Shown here piece by piece: positions 1 to 5,421 of a stretch of DNA of 9,562 bases (position 1 is the stretch's first letter; each line of letters opens with the position of its first letter). A model generated the notes under the pieces. It did no database searches, was not told the origin of the DNA, and saw nothing but the letters and a program-made list of their open reading frames with translations. Source of the stretch: Dethiosulfatibacter sp. (lineage in GTDB: Bacteria; Bacillota_A; Clostridia; Tissierellales; Dethiosulfatibacteraceae); assembly GCA_019084435.1 (NCBI GenBank), contig JAHRFV010000306.1:1-9562 (forward strand), given 5' to 3'. A program made the position numbers and the translations under genes.

Positions 1-1000
1 CATCATAATCATCGTCATCATCTGCTTCAAATTTTAATACTTTGCCTGACATTGCGTCGATCTCGACTTCATATTCCATGCCATTTTTTATAATTTCTAT
101 TTTATATTCATAACGGCTATCGTCCAGGTCAAGTTCAAACTTTACAACTGTCCCACCTACTGATTTTGCAAGGGCTATCCTTATGGCTTCGTCCATACCA
201 ATCAATTCATCTGTTGGTATTGTAATGCTATCTTCGTCATCATAATCATCATCATCTGCTTCAAATTTTAATACTTCGCCTGTCATTGCATCAATCTCGA
301 CTTCATATTCCATACCGTCTTTTATAATCTTTATTTCATATTCATAACGGCTATCGTCTTGCTCAAGCTCAAATTCCACAACAGTCCCGCCTCCTGATTT
401 TTCAAGAGCTATTCTTATGGCTTCGTCGTGTCCTATTAACGCTTTATCAATTAATGTCTGTAGGCTAGCTGATGTCAGTAATTCAATAGTCACTTTATCA
501 TCTTTGTCTACTATTTTATTCATTAATTCCAGTTTACCCTCAGAGATTTCATAATCTGATGCAATATTTTTATTCGCATCGTTCTGAGCTATGGTCTGAT
601 TGAATACTTTTGCTTCTATTTGCTTGTTCTCTAAAAAAGCAGCTATTAAAGTATTAACTTTATCGAGTAATAGTGGATCCGCGTTATCGTCTTTAACTGC
701 TAACATAACCAAGTTGTCTTTCCCACCTGATATATATCCAGTGAGAATCATACGATCCACCAAATCATTCACTACGTTTTCCAGATTCTTATCTCTAATC
801 TTGAAATTCTCTAAAAAATCTTTTGCATCCTGATTAATTGGTTCAACTGACAATACATTGTTCAATCGATTTGTTGTGATTTCTATACTTGGATTTACAT
901 CCATGGTTAAAGTGTTAGCTGGGGTTGTAAAGAAAATAAACACCCCTAGCGATACTGCCATCATTCCTATAACTAAACTTCCTAATACAGTTTTTTTCAT
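1..1000 (-). CDS. RsgI-middle-domain/PepSY membrane-anchored protein, partial (C-terminus beyond window)
   Basis: This gene is open through the left edge, with 333 codons visible. The ATG at 1000-998 follows an AGGAGG site 8 bases upstream. Residues about 4-26 form one hydrophobic signal or anchor segment after MKK. Immediately after it comes TMDVNPSIEI, the hallmark of the RsgI-like extracytoplasmic domain, which runs to about residue 190 and includes DYEISEGKLELMNK. Two PepSY-type modules follow (about 190-250 and 268-328), each with IG.DEAIRIAL, a KDGMEYEVEIDAM-like strand and KVLKFEADDDD, joined by an acidic linker. The protein is homologous along its outer part to the anti-sigma protein encoded just upstream, including DYEIS and the PepSY core, but it has no cytoplasmic N-terminal region that could hold a sigma factor. 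I infer a membrane-anchored or exported sensor or accessory protein. PepSY domains in other families are linked to protease inhibition or ligand binding; the ligand here is unknown. The second PepSY is followed by another acidic linker at the edge, so more modules may lie outside. Confidence 0.8.
   Translation of the reverse strand, partial: MKKTVLGSLVIGMMAVSLGVFIFFTTPANTLTMDVNPSIEITTNRLNNVLSVEPINQDAKDFLENFKIRDKNLENVVNDLVDRMILTGYISGGKDNLVMLAVKDDNADPLLLDKVNTLIAAFLENKQIEAKVFNQTIAQNDANKNIASDYEISEGKLELMNKIVDKDDKVTIELLTSASLQTLIDKALIGHDEAIRIALEKSGGGTVVEFELEQDDSRYEYEIKIIKDGMEYEVEIDAMTGEVLKFEADDDDYDDEDSITIPTDELIGMDEAIRIALAKSVGGTVVKFELDLDDSRYEYKIEIIKNGMEYEVEIDAMSGKVLKFEADDDDDYD
3..439 (-). repeat. Tandem duplication of a PepSY-encoding segment, 234-base period
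   Basis: Bases about 3-205 and 237-439 are closely similar at the DNA level with an offset of exactly 234 bases (78 codons). Shared blocks include ctcgacttcatattcca, cataacggctatcgtc and tcttatggcttcgtc-like ends. Each copy encodes one PepSY module plus an acidic linker. The reading frame is kept, and the few changes are mostly conservative, which implies a fairly recent in-frame duplication. The left copy has one extra Asp codon in the acidic linker. Confidence 0.85.
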
Positions 1001-1049
1001 TTTATTTACCTCCTGATTCAATTAAAACTGTTGTATACTACTTTAACGC

Positions 1050-1078
1050 AAAAGAGTGCCTTTTTATTGCACTCTTTT
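1050..1078 (-). terminator. Perfect hairpin between the two RsgI/PepSY genes; weak terminator or attenuator
   Basis: AAAAGAGTGC (1050-1059) and GCACTCTTTT (1069-1078) are perfect 10-base inverted arms around a 9-base loop. Read on the minus strand, the stem ends in UUUU and is followed by GCG, so there is no long U-tract outside the stem, and termination is probably partial. Read on the plus strand, the stem is followed by TTAAGTTTTT, a better terminator, but no plus-strand gene lies there. I see no good sigma-A promoter between this hairpin and the downstream start at 1000, so readthrough probably feeds that gene. It therefore looks like an attenuator that lowers expression of the second gene relative to the sigma/anti-sigma pair. 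Confidence 0.65.
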
Positions 1079-1086
1079 TTAAGTTT

Positions 1087-2286
1087 TTAATCCTCTATTT
1101 CAAATTCAAGGATTTTTCCCGAACTAGCATCTATTTTAACATCATATTCCATGCCGTCTTTGACTATTTCAATCTCATAGGTATAATACGTGTCATCCTC
1201 ATTCAACTCGATGTCTTCAACTACACCTCCACCCGTCAATCCTAATGCTATTTCAATAGCTTTTTCCTGTCCTATCACTTGTCCGGGTAAAATACCTTCA
1301 TCAAAATCATCACTATCATCGTCGATCTCGTCATAGTCATCATCGTCATTATCATCATCAGTGTCACTATCATCGTCATAATCATCATCATAATCATCAT
1401 CAGAATCACTATCATCGTCATAGTCATTATCATCGTCATCGACTTCATCATCGTCATCATCAGTGTCACTATCATCATCATGATCATCGTCAAATTCATC
1501 TTGATAAAGCTCATCTAAACCCTGATCCACTTCTATTATTCGTTTGATATCCAAGCCCGTTTTGGCTGAAATTCCAACTAACTGCTCTAAGGATAAAACA
1601 GATAATTCTTCCACTTTCAAATCCGGATCAAGTATAATCAGATTTCTAATGAATGTCATTTTTCCTACAGATATTTCGTAATCTCTGGCAAAATCTTCAA
1701 CCGTGTTGCTTTTTGAGATTGCTTGCCTTAAGACAACTCCTTTTATACTTTGCTTTTGGAGATGCTCACGAATGGAACTATTCAATTGGATTGATTGTTT
1801 ACTTCCTATTTCCGGATTTTCATTCAATACTGAAACAAGCATCGTGTGATGAGAAGTGTCAATGTAGCCTTGTGCAATCAAAACGTCCAACAACTGCTCA
1901 GTAACCCAATACAAATCCTTGTCTTTATAATCAATATTGGCTATTAAATCTTTATCTTCTGATTTTAGTGTTTTTAGATCGATAACCTTTTCATTTTTAT
2001 CAATAGAAACCTGAATACTTGGATTGACATCTAGATAAATTACACTGTCAATCGGATTATACTGACTCCACCAACCAATAAAAACTAGCAAAAACACTGC
2101 CGCCATCGAACTAAAAGCCATAATCGGCTTCCAATATCGTTTCGAGTCTTCATGGTTATTCTGTCTGGTTATGAAGTCGTGGCTCTCCATTTTATTTACA
2201 GATTGACTTTTTATGTTTGAAAACAAATCTACAGGGGCCTTGTCTATAGCACTATAGATATATTGTTCTATCTTATTTTTTTTCAT
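1087..2286 (-). CDS. RsgI-like transmembrane anti-sigma factor with Asp-rich tract and PepSY domain
   Basis: I start this gene at the ATG at 2286-2284 (399 aa). It overlaps the sigma-factor stop as ATGA and has GGAGGAG 8 bases upstream. A GTG three codons earlier sits inside that site and is unlikely. Residues 1-52 are cytoplasmic and should bind the sigma factor; there is no Cys in the protein, so this is not a zinc (ZAS) anti-sigma. Residues 55-73 form one TM helix. The outside part starts with YLDVNPSIQV (84-93), the RsgI-like middle-domain signature, and continues to about 260. Residues 262-329 are about two-thirds Asp with Ser, Thr, Tyr and Asn, such as DDDSDTDDDDD. A PepSY module (about 334-399) ends the protein. 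Inference: it holds the co-encoded ECF sigma at the membrane until an outside signal, possibly cation or wall related, triggers release. Function as an anti-sigma rests on domain order and on coupling to the sigma gene. Confidence 0.85.
   Translation of the reverse strand: MKKNKIEQYIYSAIDKAPVDLFSNIKSQSVNKMESHDFITRQNNHEDSKRYWKPIMAFSSMAAVFLLVFIGWWSQYNPIDSVIYLDVNPSIQVSIDKNEKVIDLKTLKSEDKDLIANIDYKDKDLYWVTEQLLDVLIAQGYIDTSHHTMLVSVLNENPEIGSKQSIQLNSSIREHLQKQSIKGVVLRQAISKSNTVEDFARDYEISVGKMTFIRNLIILDPDLKVEELSVLSLEQLVGISAKTGLDIKRIIEVDQGLDELYQDEFDDDHDDDSDTDDDDDEVDDDDNDYDDDSDSDDDYDDDYDDDSDTDDDNDDDDYDEIDDDSDDFDEGILPGQVIGQEKAIEIALGLTGGGVVEDIELNEDDTYYTYEIEIVKDGMEYDVKIDASSGKILEFEIED
1301..1502 (-). repeat. Low-complexity Asp-codon tract (GAT/GAC runs) in the anti-sigma gene
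   Basis: The plus strand shows repeated cat/atc/gtc triplets. On the coding strand these are GAT and GAC codons interrupted at intervals by Ser, Thr, Tyr, Asn and Glu. Phrases such as cactatcatc(g/a)tcat recur four times, so the tract seems built from repeated units of about DDDSD(T/S)DDD(D/Y). It keeps one reading frame. Mixed GAT/GAC use suggests the acidic composition is selected rather than being a recent pure triplet expansion. A similar but much shorter Asp run occurs in the downstream paralogue at 1-20 and 238-255. Confidence 0.85.
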
Positions 2287-2876
2287 CTGAACCACTCCTC
2301 CTCTTTCAGATTATCTTTTAACTTCTTCAATGCTCTATGATATTTCGACAGTGCAGTAGAAAGGGGTATTCCAATACTTTTAGCTATCTCTTTATGCTTT
2401 AATCCCGAAACAGCATGTAGCAGTACTATTTGCCGCTCATCCTCTGCTAATATTTCCAAGGTGGTTTCTAACACAATCTTATCCTCAGGGTCTGTCACAT
2501 ACGAAAATTCAAGACTGTTTTCTAATTCGACGGTTCCCTCATAAGAATACCGTTTTTCTGATCTTATATTGCTCAAATAAAGATTTTTTGCTATTGTAAA
2601 CATCCACGCAAGCGGTTTACCCATAGGTTTATAAAGATGCGCAGCCGCTCGGATTTTCAAATAAGTTTCCTGGAGTATATCCAGCGTATCTTCATGATTT
2701 CTGACAATGGATAATATATAAGCATACATGGTGCGTTCAGTTAAATTATAAAGGGATTCGAAGGCATCCATATCATCATTTCCTATTTTCTCAAACAATG
2801 ATTCATCAATATTCAATTGTCTCTTATTTGATTTGTGTAACGAATCGCCATCTGTTGTTAAGACAAATAAAATCAT
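2283..2876 (-). CDS. ECF-family RNA polymerase sigma factor (sigma-70 family, region 2 and region 4)
   Basis: This 197-residue protein has the usual ECF length. Region 2 spans about 34-105: DAFESLYNLTERTMYAYI, the DILQETYLKI segment and the promoter-melting stretch PLAWMFTIAKNLYLSNIR. Region 4 spans about 137-190: EDERQIVLLHAVSGLKHKEIA, then the helix-turn-helix GIPLSTALSKYHRALKKLK. Residues 1-20 are a short N-terminal extension. The ATG at 2876-2874 is preceded by GGGAG 7 bases away. Its TGA overlaps the ATG of the anti-sigma gene, which indicates translational coupling, a usual arrangement that keeps the two proteins in balance. It would direct RNA polymerase to a small regulon, often including its own operon. 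Which signal it answers is not visible in this sequence. The gene starts a unit separated from pspA by a terminator. Confidence 0.92.
   Translation of the reverse strand: MILFVLTTDGDSLHKSNKRQLNIDESLFEKIGNDDMDAFESLYNLTERTMYAYILSIVRNHEDTLDILQETYLKIRAAAHLYKPMGKPLAWMFTIAKNLYLSNIRSEKRYSYEGTVELENSLEFSYVTDPEDKIVLETTLEILAEDERQIVLLHAVSGLKHKEIAKSIGIPLSTALSKYHRALKKLKDNLKEEEWFR
2284..2302 (-). promoter_or_regulatory. Ribosome binding site and ATGA stop/start overlap coupling sigma and anti-sigma
   Basis: The minus strand reads GAGGAGTGGTTCAGATGA. GGAG lies 8 bases before the ATG at 2286, and the sigma stop TGA shares two bases with that ATG. This decides the anti-sigma start against the GTG at 2295, which would leave no room for a binding site. 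Confidence 0.8.
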
Positions 2877-2960
2877 CTGATATCTCCCTTCATTTATATA
2901 ACGCTTGAAACTGCCATTTTATTGCAATTATATAAGAATTTTATTTAATATGATTACAGT

Positions 2961-2989
2961 ATAATACAAAGCTATAAACAATAAAACAA
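2961..2989 (-). promoter_or_regulatory. Candidate promoter of the sigma/anti-sigma operon
   Basis: On the minus strand TTGTTT (2989-2984) and TATTAT (2966-2961) are separated by 17 bases, a fair sigma-A match about 85 bases before the sigma start. The -35 lies in the T-run of the preceding terminator. The region is very AT-rich, so chance matches are likely. An additional ECF-type autoregulated promoter could be present, but I see no convincing AAC/CGT pair in the correct direction. Confidence 0.35.
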
Positions 2990-3028
2990 AAAACCCCCTT
3001 CAGCCATTAAATCGCAACTAAAGAGGAT
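2983..3028 (-). terminator. Rho-independent terminator after pspA
   Basis: On the minus strand, ATCCTCTTTAG (3028-3018) pairs with CTGAAGGGGGT (3003-2993). This gives an 11-base-pair stem with three G-U pairs and a 14-base loop, followed at once by a run of six T and then GTTTT. It lies 17 bases past the pspA stop. A competing smaller hairpin, CTAAGAG with CTCTTTAG, uses the same 5' arm bases. Confidence 0.75.
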
Positions 3029-3044
3029 CTCTCTTAGGATTCTA

Positions 3045-3731
3045 TTATTCTGTTTTCTGTCCTAACTCTTTCTTGAGTTTTTCTAATTCTTCATCTACAG
3101 ATGCTGTACTTTTTGAAGCGTATTTTTTTTCTAAAGCTTTAGCATCGTCAATAGGCTCCATATTAAGATCGTTTATAGCATTTGCCTCATCTAGCATCTG
3201 GTTAGCTTTGCCTTCCATACGTTCAAACGCTTCGATTGCACCTTGTGTTTTGACATTTGTGGCGCTGATTTCATTCAATTTTTTCTGTGTTTTAGCTATC
3301 GTAACTTTTGCCTTAATCATTTCTCGGCGTGCCTTAAGTGCGTCAATATCAGTAACAAGCTTATCGTGCATTTGTCTCATTTTGAGGGCATTTTCATGCG
3401 CTGCAGCATATGCTGTCATTAGACCTGCACCAACATTCTCTAGTTCCTGTTTTTTTGCTATGAATGTACGGGCATCACCTTCATTACCGGCTTCTACTGC
3501 TTTTTTAGAGAAATTCAGATATTTTGCTACCTCTGCCTGATTATTATCCACTAATCGCTGTGTTCTAGTCTCTTCGGCCATAACAGCAGCTGTGCTTTGC
3601 TTAACCTCAGCCAGATCTTTCATCATATCCTTTAAATACTGCTCAATCATTTTGGATGGATCTTCCATTTTATCAAGGACTTCGTTAATATTAGCCCTGA
3701 TTATGTCACTAAACCTGTCAAGAATTCCCAT
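3045..3731 (-). CDS. pspA: PspA/IM30 (LiaH-like) membrane-stress protein
   Basis: This 228-residue protein is of normal family length. It opens with MGILDRFSDIIRANINEVLD, the amphipathic N-terminal helix and family signature, followed by DPSKMIEQYLKDMMKDLAEV. The rest is predicted almost entirely helical coiled coil (about 25-185), with charged, Ala-rich heptads, and ends in an acidic/basic tail (DEELEKLKKELGQ). Such proteins form ESCRT-III-like oligomers on the inner face of the cytoplasmic membrane and limit damage and proton leakage under envelope stress. AAGGAGG stands 7 bases before the ATG. It is the second gene after the TPM-domain protein (69-base gap with a hairpin) and is followed by a terminator. 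No sigma-54 style promoter or PspF is present, so regulation differs from enterobacterial Psp; the promoter upstream of the TPM gene probably drives both. The adjacent ECF sigma may belong to the same response, but that is inference. Confidence 0.95.
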   Translation of the reverse strand: MGILDRFSDIIRANINEVLDKMEDPSKMIEQYLKDMMKDLAEVKQSTAAVMAEETRTQRLVDNNQAEVAKYLNFSKKAVEAGNEGDARTFIAKKQELENVGAGLMTAYAAAHENALKMRQMHDKLVTDIDALKARREMIKAKVTIAKTQKKLNEISATNVKTQGAIEAFERMEGKANQMLDEANAINDLNMEPIDDAKALEKKYASKSTASVDEELEKLKKELGQKTE

Positions 3732-3755
3732 TTAATTTCCTCCTTCAATTTATAT

Positions 3756-3782
3756 AGCACTGCCTTTATAAAGCAGAATGCT
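3756..3782 (-). other. Intercistronic hairpin upstream of the pspA ribosome binding site
   Basis: The minus strand reads AGCATTCTGC, loop TTTATAAAG, then GCAGTGCT: an 8-base-pair stem with a 2-base bulge, 12 bases before the AAGGAGG of pspA. No U-tract follows, so it is not a terminator. It could be an mRNA stabilising or processing element that lets pspA be made in larger amounts than the TPM protein. That role is inference. Confidence 0.45.
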
Positions 3783-3800
3783 TAAAATAAAAACATCGGA

Positions 3801-4862
3801 TCAATCAGAATCATCATCTTCATATTCATACTTTTTAGTTAGTCGCTCAGCTTCTAGATCTTCAAACTTATCTAAAGGCGTGTTGAGTATTTCTTCAGTT
3901 TGTTTTGCTTCAAGATCTTTTTGTCTTTTATTGGCTCTCCACCATATAAACAATATAATGATAAGCACAACAACTCCAAACACTATCATCACATTAATCC
4001 ATGGTGAACGGGTCACATCCATAATTCTATCAGCAGCCTCTGTAAATGATTTACTGAAAAAAGTCTCATCATTTAGGCTGTCATCATAATAATTTCGATC
4101 AATGAAGTCAAGCAGAATATCTCCAGCCTCAGTATCTATAACAGTTTTAGCCTGAGTGCCAGCCACATATCTGGTCATATATCCTTCATCATATTCAAAG
4201 AAAACAAACAGCAAGTGGGCTTCATCGGTAAATAGTTCATCGTAAAGCTCATTTGCAAAATCATCCAATTGGCTCATGGTGGGATAATTCGATCCATTGA
4301 CCGTATCTGTAATATATAAGAAAGGCTGTACGCCTGTTTTTTGGTAAAAATATCTCAGCCCAGACAAAAGCTTAGTCTCATTGCCAATCCAATCTAAATC
4401 GTCATAATAATAATCAGTTTCATTGACAGAGCCTTTTGGTAAAGCCTCGCGTTCTATGCTAGATTTTGTAATCTCAAAATCTTTTTCAGGTCCGCTGAAG
4501 AAAGACCCCATGCTTGATGTCATTATCGAAAACAATACAAACACAACAATCAGAACAATAATCACAGTCACACACCCGCAACCTCCGCCACTTCTACGGC
4601 TTCTAGAGGATCTGTTGCCTCCTATAGGACCGGTTGGTATGCCACCGCCAAATATTCCGCCACCACTGGATCTCGTATTGCCTCCTCCAAATATACCACC
4701 ACCGCTTGTCTTGCTTTTATTGCCACCAAAAATACTTCCTCCGCTTGTTCCTTTACTGCTTCTACCCACACCAAAAGAACCACCCATGCGGCCACCGCTG
4801 CTTCGGCTCCCGCCAAAGGAGCCACCACTACTTCTACCTCCGGAACCACCTCTTCTTGCCAA
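3801..4862 (-). CDS. TPM-domain membrane protein with Gly/Ser/Arg-rich N-terminus, two TM segments
   Basis: I start this at the TTG at 4862-4860 (353 aa), because GGAGGAGG lies 5 bases before it. The ATG at 4877 has no binding site and its codons are part of that site. Residues 2-94 are low-complexity Gly/Ser/Arg with repeats SGGGIFGGG (53-61 and 66-74) and GGSIFGG. Two Cys (95, 97; CGC) precede TM1 (about 98-114). A TPM-type domain follows (about 125-270) with KTGVQPFLYITD, ELYDELFTDEAHLLFVFFE and an AGDILLDFIDRNYYDD-like helix. TM2 is 288-308, then a charged tail of 45 residues. TPM proteins act in photosystem repair or membrane stress; some are called phosphatases, but activity cannot be inferred here. 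Most bacterial members have a signal peptide, TPM, TM and a Gly-rich C-terminus, so this order is inverted. It is paired with pspA, which suggests a membrane partner of PspA. Confidence 0.82.
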   Translation of the reverse strand: MARRGGSGGRSSGGSFGGSRSSGGRMGGSFGVGRSSKGTSGGSIFGGNKSKTSGGGIFGGGNTRSSGGGIFGGGIPTGPIGGNRSSRSRRSGGGCGCVTVIIVLIVVFVLFSIMTSSMGSFFSGPEKDFEITKSSIEREALPKGSVNETDYYYDDLDWIGNETKLLSGLRYFYQKTGVQPFLYITDTVNGSNYPTMSQLDDFANELYDELFTDEAHLLFVFFEYDEGYMTRYVAGTQAKTVIDTEAGDILLDFIDRNYYDDSLNDETFFSKSFTEAADRIMDVTRSPWINVMIVFGVVVLIIILFIWWRANKRQKDLEAKQTEEILNTPLDKFEDLEAERLTKKYEYEDDDSD

Positions 4863-4876
4863 TGTATCCTCCTCCA
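4860..4876 (-). promoter_or_regulatory. Ribosome binding site that selects a TTG start
   Basis: The minus strand reads GGAGGAGGATACATTG. The run of G/A bases is a near-perfect anti-16S match and is spaced 5 bases from the TTG. Starting upstream at the ATG would translate the binding site itself as Met-Glu-Glu-Asp-Thr. The Arg/Gly repeats begin immediately after the TTG. Confidence 0.75.
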
Positions 4877-4912
4877 TCAACAGGGTGCCTAAATAATCGC
4901 TTATATAATAGT

Positions 4913-4941
4913 AATATACGCCTTATTTAGGACAATTTCAA
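4913..4941 (-). promoter_or_regulatory. Sigma-A type promoter for the TPM-pspA operon
   Basis: On the minus strand TTGAAA (4941-4936) and TATATT (4918-4913) are exactly 17 bases apart. Transcription would begin near 4906, giving a leader of about 45 bases before the TTG start. The -35 lies inside a dyad at 4930-4955. This makes the TPM-pspA pair a unit independent of the operon upstream. Confidence 0.65.
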
Positions 4942-4961
4942 TACTTGAACTGTCCCTTAAA
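4926..4961. promoter_or_regulatory. Imperfect dyad overlapping the -35 of the TPM-pspA promoter
   Basis: The plus strand reads GGACAATTTCAA, ATAC-type centre, TTGAACTGTCC (4930-4955), and flanking TTTA and TAAA extend the symmetry to 4926-4961. One arm has one extra base. It covers the -35 box and begins right after the VOC gene stop. No U-tract follows on the minus strand, so a repressor or activator site is more likely than a terminator. An mRNA 3'-end hairpin for the upstream gene remains possible. Confidence 0.5.
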
Positions 4962-5384
4962 TCAAGTTAAGCTTTCTTCATAACTGAATTGCCATACAAT
5001 CCCAAACTTGTCTGTTAAGCTTCCATATAGTTTGCTCCAGAATGTTTCTTGCAATTCCATTTCAACTGAGCCTTGTTCTTTCAATTTATTGAATAATGAC
5101 TCAACCTCATTCATGTCAGTAGATAAGACAGTGAGGCTGATATTATTGCCGACTGTAAATGGCATCCCAGGGAATATATCTGAAAACATTACAGTAGTAC
5201 CATTAATGACCAGGCTAGTATGCAATACCAAATCCAATGCCTCTTCGGGAAGCTCAAAATCTGGATTAGGCGGCATTTCTCTAAAATACATTATTTGAGG
5301 TTCATCTGTTTCGAAAATCTCAGCATAATACTTTACAGCTTCCTCACAATTACCATTAAAATTAATATAAGCTTGAACTGACAT
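4962..5384 (-). CDS. PhnB-like VOC (glyoxalase-fold) family protein
   Basis: The start chosen is the ATG at 5384-5382 (140 aa), with AAGGAGA 6 bases before it. A frame extended 11 codons upstream has no binding site. The protein opens with QAYINFNGNCEEAVKYYAEI, the usual PhnB-type first strand and helix. It continues with FREMPPNP, LVLHTSLVINGTTVMFSDIF and a C-terminal half with SLTVLSTDMNEVESLFNKL, then WSKLYGSLTDKFGIVWQF, the repeat-fold ending typical of this group. Family members are often annotated as 3-demethylubiquinone methyltransferase-like, which is only a fold name; most have no known substrate. The classical VOC metal-ligand pattern is not evident, so a specific reaction cannot be assigned. 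It is the last gene of the operon, 37 bases after the HD gene. Confidence 0.88.
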   Translation of the reverse strand: MSVQAYINFNGNCEEAVKYYAEIFETDEPQIMYFREMPPNPDFELPEEALDLVLHTSLVINGTTVMFSDIFPGMPFTVGNNISLTVLSTDMNEVESLFNKLKEQGSVEMELQETFWSKLYGSLTDKFGIVWQFSYEESLT

Positions 5385-5421
5385 ATCTTTTCTCCTTAGA
5401 TTTATTTTATTGCACAAACTC

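Noticed and set aside
1..439. A CRISPR array or other interspersed repeat, suggested by cat/atc-rich repeated DNA at the left edge
   Set aside because: The repeats are 200-base coding copies with a protein-frame period, not short direct repeats with unique spacers.
600..833. A 77-codon open frame on the plus strand
   Set aside because: It is antisense to the RsgI-like domain of the partial gene, has no binding site and has no recognisable features.
1001..1049. A separate promoter for the second RsgI/PepSY gene
   Set aside because: TATACA could be a -10, but no acceptable -35 lies 16-18 bases upstream.
1275..1514. A Met/Ile/Thr-rich open frame on the minus strand
   Set aside because: It is the Asp-codon tract read in another frame (GAT GAT becomes ATG ATG). 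It has no binding site and its composition is an artefact of the acidic tract.
2877..2940. An ECF-type autoregulated promoter in front of the sigma gene
   Set aside because: A TGAAAC word occurs, but on the plus strand. I found no properly spaced AAC/CGT pair in the minus direction.
3073..3540. A Ser/Ala/Phe-rich open frame on the plus strand
   Set aside because: It lies antisense to pspA, whose coiled-coil protein is a clear family match. No promoter or binding site supports the antisense frame.
4423..4896. A Pro/Leu-rich open frame on the plus strand
   Set aside because: It is the antisense of the Gly-rich N-terminus and TM1 of the TPM gene. It has no ribosome binding site and no family features.
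4926..4961. A rho-independent terminator of the VOC gene
   Set aside because: There is a stem but no T-run on the minus strand (TAAATAAGG follows), and the site covers a good -35 box. I kept it as an operator-like dyad.
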